From: Cellulomonas sp. Root485
Lineage (GTDB): Bacteria; Actinomycetota; Actinomycetes; Actinomycetales; Cellulomonadaceae
Assembly: GCF_001426705.1 (NCBI RefSeq)
Contig: NZ_LMFC01000001.1
Location: forward strand, 609,789-673,788
DNA length: 64,000 nucleotides
Direction of reading: 5' to 3'
Below the pieces are notes generated by a model. It saw nothing but the letters and a program-made list of their open reading frames with translations, was not told the DNA's origin and did not search any database. The position numbers were made by a program, and so were the translations under genes. Of this stretch, positions 49,582 to 57,338 are shown in pieces (within the stretch, counting starts at the first letter, position 1; the number at the start of each line of letters is the position of its first letter).

Positions 49582-50253
49582 TCAGGCCTCCGGCTGGGGG
49601 TCGAAAGGACGGGTGGCGGGCAGGCCGCGCCGCGGCGCGCGCGGCGCCTCGACGGTGGACGCGGTGGAGGGGGCGTGGTTGCCGGCGCCCTCGTACTGCC
49701 CGACGGGCGGCTCGGTCGGCGCGAACAGGGGCGCCTCGGCGGCCGCCTCGGCGGCGCGCTCCTCCTCGCGGTCCTGCACGACGACGACACCGAGCAGGGA
49801 CGTCGCCAGGAAGCCGGCCCCGGCGGCGAGCAGGATCGACGTCGCTGTGGTGGCCGACGAGGTGACGAACGAGGACGGGTCGGCGGCGTAGGTCGCCTCG
49901 TAGGCGCCGGCCATCGCGGCCGCACCGAGCAGGGCGGACCACAGCGGGAGCCGGCCGCGCGTGAGGGCGGCGACACCGAGGCAGACCAGGACGACGACGA
50001 GCACGGCGATCGCACGGCCCGCGGCTGCGTCGGGCAGGACCGCGGCGCGCAGGGCGTAGCCGAGCCAGGCGGCGACGAACCCGACGCCGAAGCCGGCGGC
50101 GCGCTGCGCGGGGGAGCGGTCGGGCACGAGGCCCAAGGCGCCGCCGAGCGCGGCGCCGAGCAGGGCGACCCCTTGCAGCTCGGGACCGGAGAACAGGACG
50201 ATCGCCGTCGTCAGGAGCGCGAGGACGAGCCCCGCCAAGATGTGACGCTTCAT
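49582..50253 (-). CDS. Polytopic membrane protein coupled to the stalk protein
   Basis: A 223-residue protein with about six hydrophobic helices in the first 150 residues (LAGLVLALLTTAIVLF, LLGAALGGALGLV, FGVGFVAAWLGYALRAAVL, AIAVLVVVLVCLGVAAL, LWSALLGAAAMAGAYEA, ILLAAGAGFLATSLLGVVVV) and a Glu/Ala then Pro-rich cytoplasmic tail. No family is recognised. The ATG at 50253 follows GAGGTGG. It is the first gene of a two-gene operon with the large stalk protein, and the leader upstream contains two hairpins and a direct repeat. Confidence 0.75.
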   Translation of the reverse strand: MKRHILAGLVLALLTTAIVLFSGPELQGVALLGAALGGALGLVPDRSPAQRAAGFGVGFVAAWLGYALRAAVLPDAAAGRAIAVLVVVLVCLGVAALTRGRLPLWSALLGAAAMAGAYEATYAADPSSFVTSSATTATSILLAAGAGFLATSLLGVVVVQDREEERAAEAAAEAPLFAPTEPPVGQYEGAGNHAPSTASTVEAPRAPRRGLPATRPFDPQPEA

Positions 50254-50286
50254 GACCACCTCGTCGTGGTGACTGGTCCGGACGGG

Positions 50287-50302
50287 AGACCGTCCGAGCA
50301 GT
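50287..50302 (-). promoter_or_regulatory. Second hairpin in the leader of the membrane operon
   Basis: On the minus strand the segment reads GGACGG-TCTC-CCGTCC, a short 6-bp stem. It lies between the 24-bp inverted repeat and the start at 50253. On its own it is weak. Confidence 0.3.
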
Positions 50303-50319
50303 GCGGCTGGTGAGTGGCG

Positions 50320-50385
50320 CGCCGGAGAAGTCTGCTGACCTGCACCGTCGCCGTTGACGAGGCAGGTCAGCAGACTTCTCCGGCG
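50320..50385 (-). repeat. Perfect 24-bp inverted repeat upstream of the membrane operon
   Basis: Arms at 50320-50343 and 50362-50385 match over 24 bp without a mismatch around an 18-base loop. It may be a terminator of the NYN-domain gene (118 bp further upstream), or an attenuator hairpin in the leader of the gene starting at 50253, or a small palindromic repeat element. The perfect arms and AT-containing core differ from the window's ordinary GC hairpins. Confidence 0.8.
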
Positions 50386-50429
50386 GGACCAGCGCACTGT
50401 CTACCAGCGCACGAAGCATCTGAGCCACG

Positions 50430-50462
50430 CGGTACTAGGTAAAACCGCACCGGTAGCAGGTA
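50430..50462. promoter_or_regulatory. Two direct repeats CGGTANNAGGTA spaced 21 bp
   Basis: CGGTACTAGGTA (50430-50441) and CGGTAGCAGGTA (50451-50462) lie on the same helical face. They are in an AT-richer patch upstream of the membrane operon and are likely binding sites of a regulator. Confidence 0.45.
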
Positions 50463-50502
50463 CATCGTTATGGCGCCGTGACCTGCGTCACGCGCGGGGT
50501 CC

Positions 50503-51078
50503 TCAGAGGTAGCGCAGCGGGTCGAACTCGTCGAGCGGGATGATCCGCAGACGGGGCAGCTGCACGTTGAACGCGGCGACGTCGCTCTCGAGGTCGAACG
50601 TCTCCAGGCCCTTCGCGACGAGCGCCGACAGCTGGGTGCTCGTGAACTCGCGGAACGCCAGGAGACCGACGCGGCGGTCCTCGTCGTCGACCAGCGTCTC
50701 CAGCTCAGGTGCGAAGTCGCCGTCGTGGCTGGCGAGCAGCACGTCGCCCCCGCGGCCCGCGATGGCGTCCAGCGTGCGCTTGATGCCGATGTCGACGACC
50801 TTCTCGTACGACTCGCCCGACAGCGGGATCGGCTGGAAGCCGATGGCCAGGAGCGCCTGCACGAACGACATCGGCAGCGAGCCACTGGAGGCGTTGAGGA
50901 AGAACAGCGCCTTCACGGGCTGGTCCCACGTCTGCTGCGCGAACGTCAGCACGCGTTCCCAGCGAGGCCGCTGCTCGGGGGTGGGGCGGCCGCCGAGGAT
51001 GGACGAGCCGAGGGTTGCGTCGATGTTCTCGCCGTCGACCAGCAGGTACGTGGTGCGCGGTGCGGCCTCGGTCGTCAT
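50503..51078 (-). CDS. NYN-domain (LabA/DUF88) protein
   Basis: A 191-residue single NYN/PIN-like domain. YLLVDGENIDATLGSSIL carries the first Asp at residue 15. FFLNASSGSLPMSF and then VDIGIKRTLDAIAGRGGDVLLASHDGDFAPELETL carry the other acidic residues (Asp ~95, Asp ~118, Asp ~120) expected at the metal-dependent nuclease site. NYN proteins are predicted RNases. Cytoplasmic. Monocistronic by spacing; separated from the xylanase by a strong terminator. Confidence 0.88.
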   Translation of the reverse strand: MTTEAAPRTTYLLVDGENIDATLGSSILGGRPTPEQRPRWERVLTFAQQTWDQPVKALFFLNASSGSLPMSFVQALLAIGFQPIPLSGESYEKVVDIGIKRTLDAIAGRGGDVLLASHDGDFAPELETLVDDEDRRVGLLAFREFTSTQLSALVAKGLETFDLESDVAAFNVQLPRLRIIPLDEFDPLRYL

Positions 51079-51108
51079 CGCGACAGCGTATCCGCAGGTC
51101 GCGCACGA

Positions 51109-51139
51109 CGGCCCGGGACCCCGTACGGGTCCCGGGCCG
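51109..51139 (-). terminator. Terminator of the xylanase gene
   Basis: CGGCCCGGGACCC (51109-51121) pairs perfectly with 51127-51139 around CGTAC. It begins 7 bp after the xylanase stop codon. Confidence 0.8.
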
Positions 51140-51145
51140 AGTGCG

Positions 51146-52642
51146 TCACGCCGTCGAGCAGGCCGTGCCGTTGAGGCTGAACGAGCTCGGTGCGGTGTTC
51201 GTGCCCGTGTGCGACCCGTTGAACCCGAACTGCTGGTTGCCGCCCGCAGGGATCGAGCCGTTCCAGGCCGCGTTCTTCACGGTGACGGCCGAGCCGGACT
51301 GCGTGGTCAACGAGCTCCACGCCTGGGTGACCGTCTGGCCGGACGGGAAGCTGAACGTCAGCGTCCAGCCGTTGATCGCGGTCGACGACGTGTTCTTCAC
51401 CGTGACGTTCGCGGTGAAGCCGGTGTTCCACTGGTTGACGACGTAGCTCACCTGGCAGCCGCCTGGCTGCGTGGTCGGGGTGGCCGTGGGCGTCGGCGTG
51501 ACCGTCGGGGTGACGGTCGGTGTCGGCGTGACCGTCGGGGTGACGGTGGGCGTCGGCGTGACGGTGGGCGTCGGGAGGTCACCGAAGGCCGAGACGATCC
51601 CGTTGTAGGCGGGCTTCTTGGTGTAGCTGTCGTCCCAGACCAGGGCGGCACCCTGCCCGGAGAAGACGCCGGGGACCCACGAGTACTTGTCGGTGATGCC
51701 CCAGATGGTCACGCCCTGGCAGCGGCTGACCGCGAGGCAGATCTGGAACATCTTCTTGTAGTCGGCCGCCTGCGTCGCCAGCTTGGTGGAGTCCGCCGGG
51801 GTCGTCATGCGGATGTCGAGCTCGGTGATCCGCACGTCCACGCCGAGGTCGGCGAACCGCTGCAGGTTCTGCTGCATGGTCGAGGGGACCTGGCCGATGA
51901 TCAGGTGCGACTGGAACCCGACGCAGTCGATCGGCACGCCGCGGGACTTGAAGTCCTTGACCAGGTTGTAGATCGCAGTGCTCTTGGAGTTGATGGCGTC
52001 GGTGTTGTAGTCGTTGATGCACAGCTTCGCGTTCGGGTCCGCTGCCCGCGCGGTCCGGAACGCCGTCTCGATGTACCCGTCGCCGATCTTCTGCTGCAGC
52101 GGCGAGTCGGTGCGGCGCTCGCCGTTCTCACCGAACGCCTCGTTGACCACGTCCCACGACGACACCTTGCCCTTGAAGTGCGTCGCGACGTTGGTGACGT
52201 GGTTCTTCATCGCCGACTCGAGGGCGGTCCCCGACAGGTTGTTGGTCCAGGGCGGCATCTGCGAGTGCCACACGAGGGTGTGGCCGTACAGCTCCTTGCC
52301 CGTGCTGGCGGCGTAGCTGGCCACCTGGTCGCCGGAGCCGTAGCTGAACGAGTTCTGCGACGGCTCGGTGGCGTCCCACTTCATCGCGTTCTCCGCGACG
52401 ACGAGGTTGAACTCGCTGTCGGCGATGGACTTGTAGGCCGACTCCGAGAGCCGGTTGGGGTCGAGCGCGAAGCCGATGTCCTTGCCGGCCGCGGTCGCCA
52501 GGTCCTTCAGGGTGGTCGCCGCCTGAGCGGCGGGGATCGCGACCGCGGCGGCGCCGACGGCGATCGTGGCGGCGAGCGCGAGGGCGACGGTGCGCGTCGC
52601 GGCTCGGCGCCGGTGGGGTGCAGGTGGGCGTGTGACGGCCAT
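51146..52642 (-). CDS. cex: Secreted endo-1,4-beta-xylanase/exoglucanase GH10-CBM2 (Cex-like)
   Basis: A 498-residue secreted enzyme. The signal peptide (about 1-41) ends AAQA-ATT. The GH10 catalytic domain (about 42-354) opens [24 protein letters not shown]. The acid/base Glu is in [12 protein letters not shown] and the nucleophile Glu in [11 protein letters not shown] Pro-Thr-Val linker (about 355-395) leads to a CBM2 (396-498) with conserved cysteines near both ends and surface Trp residues ([28 protein letters not shown]). It cleaves xylan and cellooligosaccharides outside the cell and binds cellulose. Sequence and layout closely resemble C. fimi Cex as I recall it. GAGGAGGAA precedes the ATG. 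A MarR-family gene is divergent with operator-like palindromes between. Confidence 0.96.
   Translation of the reverse strand: MAVTRPPAPHRRRAATRTVALALAATIAVGAAAVAIPAAQAATTLKDLATAAGKDIGFALDPNRLSESAYKSIADSEFNLVVAENAMKWDATEPSQNSFSYGSGDQVASYAASTGKELYGHTLVWHSQMPPWTNNLSGTALESAMKNHVTNVATHFKGKVSSWDVVNEAFGENGERRTDSPLQQKIGDGYIETAFRTARAADPNAKLCINDYNTDAINSKSTAIYNLVKDFKSRGVPIDCVGFQSHLIIGQVPSTMQQNLQRFADLGVDVRITELDIRMTTPADSTKLATQAADYKKMFQICLAVSRCQGVTIWGITDKYSWVPGVFSGQGAALVWDDSYTKKPAYNGIVSAFGDLPTPTVTPTPTVTPTVTPTPTVTPTVTPTPTATPTTQPGGCQVSYVVNQWNTGFTANVTVKNTSSTAINGWTLTFSFPSGQTVTQAWSSLTTQSGSAVTVKNAAWNGSIPAGGNQQFGFNGSHTGTNTAPSSFSLNGTACSTA
51474..51572 (-). repeat. Pro-Thr-Val linker repeats of the xylanase
   Basis: Imperfect tandem DNA repeats encode the (TPTVTP)n linker between the GH10 and CBM2 domains. 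Such linkers are flexible, are often O-glycosylated in actinobacteria and vary in repeat number. Confidence 0.8.
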
Positions 52643-52713
52643 GGGGGTTCCTCCTCGTTGAGCCAGGTGCCGGATCGCAGAGTGGTCGTCGGGGGTCGTC
52701 GCCGCGAGGTACC

Positions 52714-52748
52714 GAAACATTTCAGTCCCGGAGCGCTCGACACTTTCG
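52714..52748. promoter_or_regulatory. Candidate operators in the xylanase promoter region
   Basis: GAAACATTTC (52714-52723) is a perfect palindrome of the GAAA-N-TTTC kind described for LacI-type xylanase repressors of streptomycetes. GAGCGCTC (52731-52738) is the centre of the CebR/CelR-type box TGGGAGCGCTCCCA, matched in 9 of 14 positions. CGACACTTTCG (52738-52748) is a third symmetric element. No transcription start has been located. Confidence 0.4.
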
Positions 52749-52835
52749 ATAGCGCAGCGCGAGGAACACCCCAGGTGGCGGCGTGGTTGAGACCGGTGAT
52801 CGATACGTATGCATGAACCCTGGAGGGTGGGGTCG

Positions 52836-53321
52836 ATGACCGACAGTGCGCGCGAGCTTCCCGGGACCCGCGAGGCCGCGGAGGCGTGGGAGTCGCTGTT
52901 CCGCGCGCAGGTCGCGCTCATGCGGCGCTTCCAGCGCGACGACGTGTGGGGCGACCTGACCATCCGCGAGTACGACGTCCTGTTCACCCTCTCGGGCTGC
53001 CCGGACGGCACGGCACGCCTGCGCGACCTGGGGGAGAACAGCCTGCTGACCCAGCCGAGCCTCTCCCGGATGGTCGAGCGTCTCGAGGTGGCGGGCCTGG
53101 TGCGGCGGGGGCCGGTCGAAGGGGACGCGCGCGGGGTGGCGGTCGGCCTGACCGCGGAGGGCTGGCGTGTCCAGCGGGAGATCGGCCGGCGGCACGTGCG
53201 GACGATCCGCCGGCTCGTCGGCGGCGCGCTGGACACCCAGGAGCTGGCGACGCTGCGTGCGCTCACCGACAAGCTGCGTACGGCCCAGGCGGGGATCCCG
53301 GACGCGGGCTCAGACGCGTAG
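52836..53321 (+). CDS. MarR-family transcriptional regulator
   Basis: A 161-residue MarR protein with the winged helix near residues 42-108 ([61 protein letters not shown] with the wing Asp-Arg). GGAGGGTGGGG upstream fixes ATG 52836; an ATG at 52809 in frame lies inside a likely operator. It is divergent from the xylanase gene. ATACGTATGCAT (52803-52814) upstream of its start is a symmetric AT-rich stretch where MarR proteins commonly autoregulate. It overlaps the convergent kinase gene by 12 bp at the 3' end. Confidence 0.9.
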   Translation: MTDSARELPGTREAAEAWESLFRAQVALMRRFQRDDVWGDLTIREYDVLFTLSGCPDGTARLRDLGENSLLTQPSLSRMVERLEVAGLVRRGPVEGDARGVAVGLTAEGWRVQREIGRRHVRTIRRLVGGALDTQELATLRALTDKLRTAQAGIPDAGSDA

Positions 53322-54170
53322 CGCCCGCAGCTCCGCGGCCACCACGGCCGGCGCCGGGCGCGCGGCGGGGTCCTCGGCGGTCATTGCCAGGAGCAGCCGG
53401 CTCCAGTCCCGGCCGAACCGCGCGGGGACCTCGACGGGGTCGAGCAGACGGGCGAGCGAGCTGGCCAGCGGGTCTCCGGGGTACGCGCGCACCCCCGTCA
53501 GGCACTCGAGCAGCACCAGGCCGAGGGAGTACACGTCGCTCGGTGGCCCGGCGGGGTGGCCGAGCGCCTGCTCCGGGCTCTGGTAGCCCGCCGTCCCGGA
53601 CGTGCCTCGGGGCGCTTCCGGTGCGCTCGCCGTGGTGACGGCGATGCCGAAGTCGGCGAGCACCACCGGCATCCACGGCGCGTCCAGGCGCCCGCTGTCG
53701 GCACGGTCGGCGGCCACGAGGACGTTCGACGGCTTGACGTCGCGGTGCACGACGCCCGCACCGTGCGCGTGCCCGAGCGCGAGCGCGAGCTGCCGTCCGA
53801 CGTCGGCCGTGACCGACGGCGTGAGGGGGCCGTCGGCGATCGTGTCGCGCAGGGTGCGACCGTCGACGAGCTCCATGACGAGGAACGCGACGGGACCGCC
53901 GTCGGGCAGGACGTCGGCGCCGACGTCGAGGAGCGCGACCAGGCTCGGGTGCGTGAGCGAGGACAGCACGCGGGCCTCGTGCGCATAGCGCCGGATGTCC
54001 TGCGGGGTGGCGGCGCCGATCGAGAACAGCTTGAGGGCGACCGCGCGCTGCAGCCGGACGTCCGTCGCCCGGAAGACCTCGCCCGACCCGCCGCGCCCGA
54101 GCTGCTGCTCCAGCTGGTACCGGCGGCCGAGTGCCGAGCGCTCCGGCGTGCGGGACTCGGTCGGGGGCAC
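53310..54170 (-). CDS. Compact Ser/Thr protein kinase without transmembrane helix
   Basis: A 286-residue Hanks-type kinase. The ATP loop is [12 protein letters not shown] (about residues 24-35), the catalytic Lys is in VALKLF, the catalytic loop is [13 protein letters not shown], the Mg-binding motif is ADFGIAV, and the activation loop ends [15 protein letters not shown]. All essential residues are present. The protein ends soon after the kinase fold, with no transmembrane helix, PASTA or sensor domain, so it is probably cytoplasmic. The GTG at 54170 is the best start. It is divergent from MalR, and its 3' end overlaps the convergent MarR gene. Confidence 0.88.
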   Translation of the reverse strand: MPPTESRTPERSALGRRYQLEQQLGRGGSGEVFRATDVRLQRAVALKLFSIGAATPQDIRRYAHEARVLSSLTHPSLVALLDVGADVLPDGGPVAFLVMELVDGRTLRDTIADGPLTPSVTADVGRQLALALGHAHGAGVVHRDVKPSNVLVAADRADSGRLDAPWMPVVLADFGIAVTTASAPEAPRGTSGTAGYQSPEQALGHPAGPPSDVYSLGLVLLECLTGVRAYPGDPLASSLARLLDPVEVPARFGRDWSRLLLAMTAEDPAARPAPAVVAAELRALRV

Positions 54171-54288
54171 GGGAGTCCTGTCTGTGGCGGGGGCAGCGGG
54201 GCGGTACGACGGTAGAAGCCTGCGGGCGCGACCGCACCTCGGTGGCAGCGGAAGTACGGCGAAACGGGTGATCTCGGGCGGGTGAAAT

Positions 54289-54318
54289 GGCTTGCAGCGT
54301 CCTGCAAGCCACTTGCAG
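54289..54318. promoter_or_regulatory. MalR operator: GGCTTGCAG-CGTC-CTGCAAGCC plus a third CTTGCAG
   Basis: The inverted pair (54289-54297 and 54302-54310, four-base centre) is perfect over 9 bp. A third CTTGCAG at 54312-54318 lies 21 bp after the first. CTTGCAG motifs are the known operators of streptomycete maltose/amylase genes controlled by MalR. It sits 24-53 bp before the LacI-type gene and suggests autoregulation. Confidence 0.75.
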
Positions 54319-54341
54319 TGGTGGGCAGTACGCTGACACCC

Positions 54342-55370
54342 ATGTCCAGGCGACTCGCAGAGGTAGCACGCAAGGTCGGCGTCTCGGAGGCGACCGTGAG
54401 CCGCGTGCTCAACGGCAAGCCCGGCGTCGCGGAGTCGACGCGGGAGGCGGTGCTCACCGCCCTCGACGTCCTCGGCTACGAGCGACCGACCAAGCTGCGC
54501 GGCGAGCGCGCACGGCTCGTCGGCCTCGTGCTCCCGGAGCTCCAGAACCCGATCTTCCCCGCGTTCGCCGAGGTGGTCGGCGGCGCGCTGGCGCAGCAGG
54601 GGTTCACGCCGGTGCTGTGCACGCAGACCGCCGGCGGCGTGTCGGAGGCGGACTACGTCGAGCTCCTGCTCGGGCAGCAGGTGTCGGGGATCGTCTTCGC
54701 CGGCGGTCACTACGCGCAGCGGGACGCGACGCACGGGCACTACGAGCGGCTCGCCGGGCGCAACCTGCCGGTCGTGCTCATCAACGCCTCGATCGAGGAG
54801 CTGCCCTTCCCGCGGGTGTCCTGCGACGACGAGGTGGCCATCGAGCAGGCGATCGGGCACCTGGCGTCGCTGGGCCACACCACCATCGGGCTGGTCCTCG
54901 GCCCGGTCGACCACGTGCCTTCCGAGCGCAAGCTGCGGGCGGCGCAGGCGATGATGCAGCGCCTCGGCCTGGAGCTGGGGGAGCGCCAGGTGGTCCGCAG
55001 CGCCTACTCCCTCGAGAGCGGGCAGGCCGCGGGGAACCGGCTGCTGCGCGAGGGCGTCACCGGCATCGTGTGCGCGAGCGACCCGCTGGCGCTCGGCGTG
55101 ATCCGCGCGGCTCGGCGGGCCGGGCTGCGGGTCCCGGACGACATCTCGGTCGTCGGCTACGACGACTCCGCGTTCATGAGCTGCACGGAGCCGCCCCTGA
55201 CCACCGTCCGGCAGCCCATCGAGCCGATGGGCCGGGCGGCGATCGACCTGCTGGTCAGCCAGATCCACGGCGCCGTGGTGCCCCAGGACGAGCTGCTCTT
55301 CGAGCCGGAGCTCGTCGTGCGCGGCTCCACCGGGCCCGCGCCGACCCAGCCGGTGACGCTCGCCGACTGA
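54342..55370 (+). CDS. malR: LacI-family regulator, MalR type
   Basis: A 342-residue LacI-type repressor. The helix-turn-helix SRRLAEVARKVGVSEATVSRVLNGKPGV (residues 2-29) and hinge are followed by the periplasmic-binding-protein-like sensor (LVGLVLPELQNPIFPAF, VVLINASIEELPFPRVSCDD, GIVCASDPLALGVIRAARRAG, TTVRQPIEPMGRAAIDLL). Sequence features match the actinobacterial MalR/Reg1 group that senses maltose or maltodextrins. The ATG at 54342 places the HTH at the N-terminus. It precedes the alpha-glucosidase and ABC importer genes, which probably form part of its regulon. Confidence 0.9.
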   Translation: MSRRLAEVARKVGVSEATVSRVLNGKPGVAESTREAVLTALDVLGYERPTKLRGERARLVGLVLPELQNPIFPAFAEVVGGALAQQGFTPVLCTQTAGGVSEADYVELLLGQQVSGIVFAGGHYAQRDATHGHYERLAGRNLPVVLINASIEELPFPRVSCDDEVAIEQAIGHLASLGHTTIGLVLGPVDHVPSERKLRAAQAMMQRLGLELGERQVVRSAYSLESGQAAGNRLLREGVTGIVCASDPLALGVIRAARRAGLRVPDDISVVGYDDSAFMSCTEPPLTTVRQPIEPMGRAAIDLLVSQIHGAVVPQDELLFEPELVVRGSTGPAPTQPVTLAD

Positions 55371-55387
55371 TCCCAGCCGCGCTCCCC

Positions 55388-55424
55388 AGGCCCCGTCCCG
55401 CCGTTCTCGGCGGGTGCGGGGCCT
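55388..55424 (+). terminator. malR terminator
   Basis: CCCGCCG (55397-55403) and CGGCGGG (55408-55414) pair around TTCT; the flanking AGGCCCCG (55388-55395) and CGGGGCCT (55417-55424) extend the stem past a small internal loop. It begins 18 bp after the malR stop. Confidence 0.8.
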
Positions 55425-55441
55425 GTGTCGTGCGTGGGCAC

Positions 55442-55480
55442 TTATCGAGATTCACGGACGCGACGGTCACACTTCGATAA
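55442..55480. promoter_or_regulatory. Inverted TTATCGA/TCGATAA half-sites upstream of the alpha-glucosidase
   Basis: TTATCGA (55442-55448) and TCGATAA (55474-55480) are inverted with centres 32 bp apart, about three turns. They are AT-rich and lie in the promoter region of the glucosidase-ABC operon. No CTTGCAG inverted pair is found here; the nearest resemblance is a single CTTGCG at 55496-55501. Confidence 0.35.
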
Positions 55481-55631
55481 CTACTCTGTCGGGTTCTTGC
55501 GTTGATCCAGTCGTGTCCTTTAGCGTCTGGATCGCGACGACGGCGTCCCGCAGGGCCTTCCTCGTCGGGTGACGTACATGACAGCCCGGCCCCGTCGACG
55601 TCGACGGCGGCCTACGAGAGACGAGACGCGA

Positions 55632-57263
55632 GTGGCGCAGGCGCAGCCGGAGACCGACCCGCAGTGGTGGCGCGGCGCGGTGATCTACCAGGTCTACCCG
55701 CGCAGCTTCGCGGACGGTAACGGCGACGGGACCGGGGACCTCGCGGGCCTGCGCTCCCGGCTGCCCTACCTGCGCGACCTCGGTGTCGACGCGATCTGGG
55801 TCACCCCCTGGTACGTCTCCCCGCTCGCGGACGGCGGCTACGACGTCGCCGACTACCGGGCCATCGACCCGGCGTTCGGCACCCTCGAGGAGGCCGAGCA
55901 GCTCATCGCCGAGGCCCTGCAGGTGGGCATCCGCACGATCATCGACGTCGTCCCGAACCACGTCTCCGACCAGCACGAGTGGTTCCAGGCCGCGCTCGCG
56001 GCAGGACCCGGCTCGCCGGAGCGCGAGCGGTTCTGGTTCCACCCCGGCAAGGGCGAGCACGGCGAGCAGATCCCGACCCGCTGGGTCTCCGACTTCCAGG
56101 GCAGCACGTGGACCCGCACCACGAACCCGGACGGCACGCCCGGCGAGTGGTACCTGCACCTCTTCGCCCCGCAGCAGCCCGACGTCAACTGGTCCCACCC
56201 CGAGGTTGTCGCCGAGTTCGAGTCCGTGCTCCGGTTCTGGTTCGACCGGGGCGTCGCCGGCATCCGGATCGACTCGGCCGCGCTGCTGGTCAAGGACGCG
56301 ACGCTGCCGGAGGTGCCGAACCACCCCGGACCGGGGGAGCACCCGCACGTCGACCGCGACGAGCTGCACGACGTGTACCGCGGCTGGCGCGCGGTCGCCG
56401 ACTCCTACGAGGGCACGCGCGTCCTCGTCGGCGAGGTCTGGCTCCAGGACAAGGCACGGTTCGCGCAGTACCTGCGGCCCGACGAGATGCACACCGCGTT
56501 CAACTTCGACTTCATGGCGCGCCCGTGGGACGCCAAGCAGCTACGCGAGTCGATCGACATCACGCTCGCCGCGCACGGCCCCGTCGGCGCCCCCGCCACG
56601 TGGGTACTGTCCAACCACGACGTCACGCGCCCGGTCACGCGGTACGGCCGCGAGGACACGTCGTTCGCGTTCACGGCCAAGCGCTTCGGCACCCCGACCG
56701 ACCTGGCCGTGGGCCTGCGCCGGGCGCGTGCGGCGGCCCTTCTGACGGCGGCCCTGCCGGGTTCGCTCTACATCTACCAGGGCGACGAGCTGGGCCTGCC
56801 GGAGGTCGAGGACCTGCCGCTGGGCCTGCTGCAGGACCCGATGCACTTCCGCTCCGAGGGCGTCGACCCCGGGCGCGACGGCTGCCGGGTGCCGCTGCCC
56901 TGGACCGGTTCCGCGGCCCCGTACGGGTTCGGGTCCGGCGGGTCGTGGCTCCCGCAGCCCGCCGGCTGGGCGGACCTGACCGTCGCGGCGCAGGAGGCCG
57001 ACCCCGCGTCCACCCTGCACCTCTACCGCGACCTCCTGGCGGTCCGCCGGGCCGAGCCCGCCCTGGGCGACGGACCGATGACGTGGATCGACAGCTCCGA
57101 CGACGTGCTCGCGTTCGCCCGTGGCGACCTCGTGTGCGTCGTCAACCTGGGCGACGAGCCCGCCACCCTGCCCGCCCACACCGACGTCCTGCTCTCGAGC
57201 GCCCCGCTCGAGGCAGGCCTGCTGCCGCGCGACACCGCCGCGTGGCTGCGCACCCCCGCCTGA
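55632..57263 (+). CDS. GH13 alpha-glucosidase
   Basis: A 543-residue cytoplasmic GH13 enzyme (alpha-glucosidase or oligo-1,6-glucosidase). Conserved regions are WWRGAVIYQVYPRSFADGNGDGTGDLAG at the start, DVVPNHVSDQH (region I), GVAGIRIDSAALL with the nucleophile Asp (region II), RVLVGEVWL with the acid/base Glu (region III) and VLSNHDVTRPVTRYG (region IV). There is no signal peptide. I chose the GTG at 55632: earlier starts (GTG 55569, ATG 55578) would add a stretch with many rare aga/cga/aca codons unlike this gene. It hydrolyses oligosaccharides brought in by the ABC importer encoded next. Confidence 0.9.
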   Translation: MAQAQPETDPQWWRGAVIYQVYPRSFADGNGDGTGDLAGLRSRLPYLRDLGVDAIWVTPWYVSPLADGGYDVADYRAIDPAFGTLEEAEQLIAEALQVGIRTIIDVVPNHVSDQHEWFQAALAAGPGSPERERFWFHPGKGEHGEQIPTRWVSDFQGSTWTRTTNPDGTPGEWYLHLFAPQQPDVNWSHPEVVAEFESVLRFWFDRGVAGIRIDSAALLVKDATLPEVPNHPGPGEHPHVDRDELHDVYRGWRAVADSYEGTRVLVGEVWLQDKARFAQYLRPDEMHTAFNFDFMARPWDAKQLRESIDITLAAHGPVGAPATWVLSNHDVTRPVTRYGREDTSFAFTAKRFGTPTDLAVGLRRARAAALLTAALPGSLYIYQGDELGLPEVEDLPLGLLQDPMHFRSEGVDPGRDGCRVPLPWTGSAAPYGFGSGGSWLPQPAGWADLTVAAQEADPASTLHLYRDLLAVRRAEPALGDGPMTWIDSSDDVLAFARGDLVCVVNLGDEPATLPAHTDVLLSSAPLEAGLLPRDTAAWLRTPA

Positions 57264-57338
57264 TCCGCACCACCCGACCGCAGCACCTGATCGCGACCTG
57301 GCACCCCGTCCGGCGCGTTCCCTCACGAAGGAGTGACG

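Noticed and set aside
51474..51572. Tandem repeats as a mobile or satellite element
   Set aside because: They encode the Pro-Thr linker of the xylanase, which is a normal feature of cellulose-degrading enzymes.
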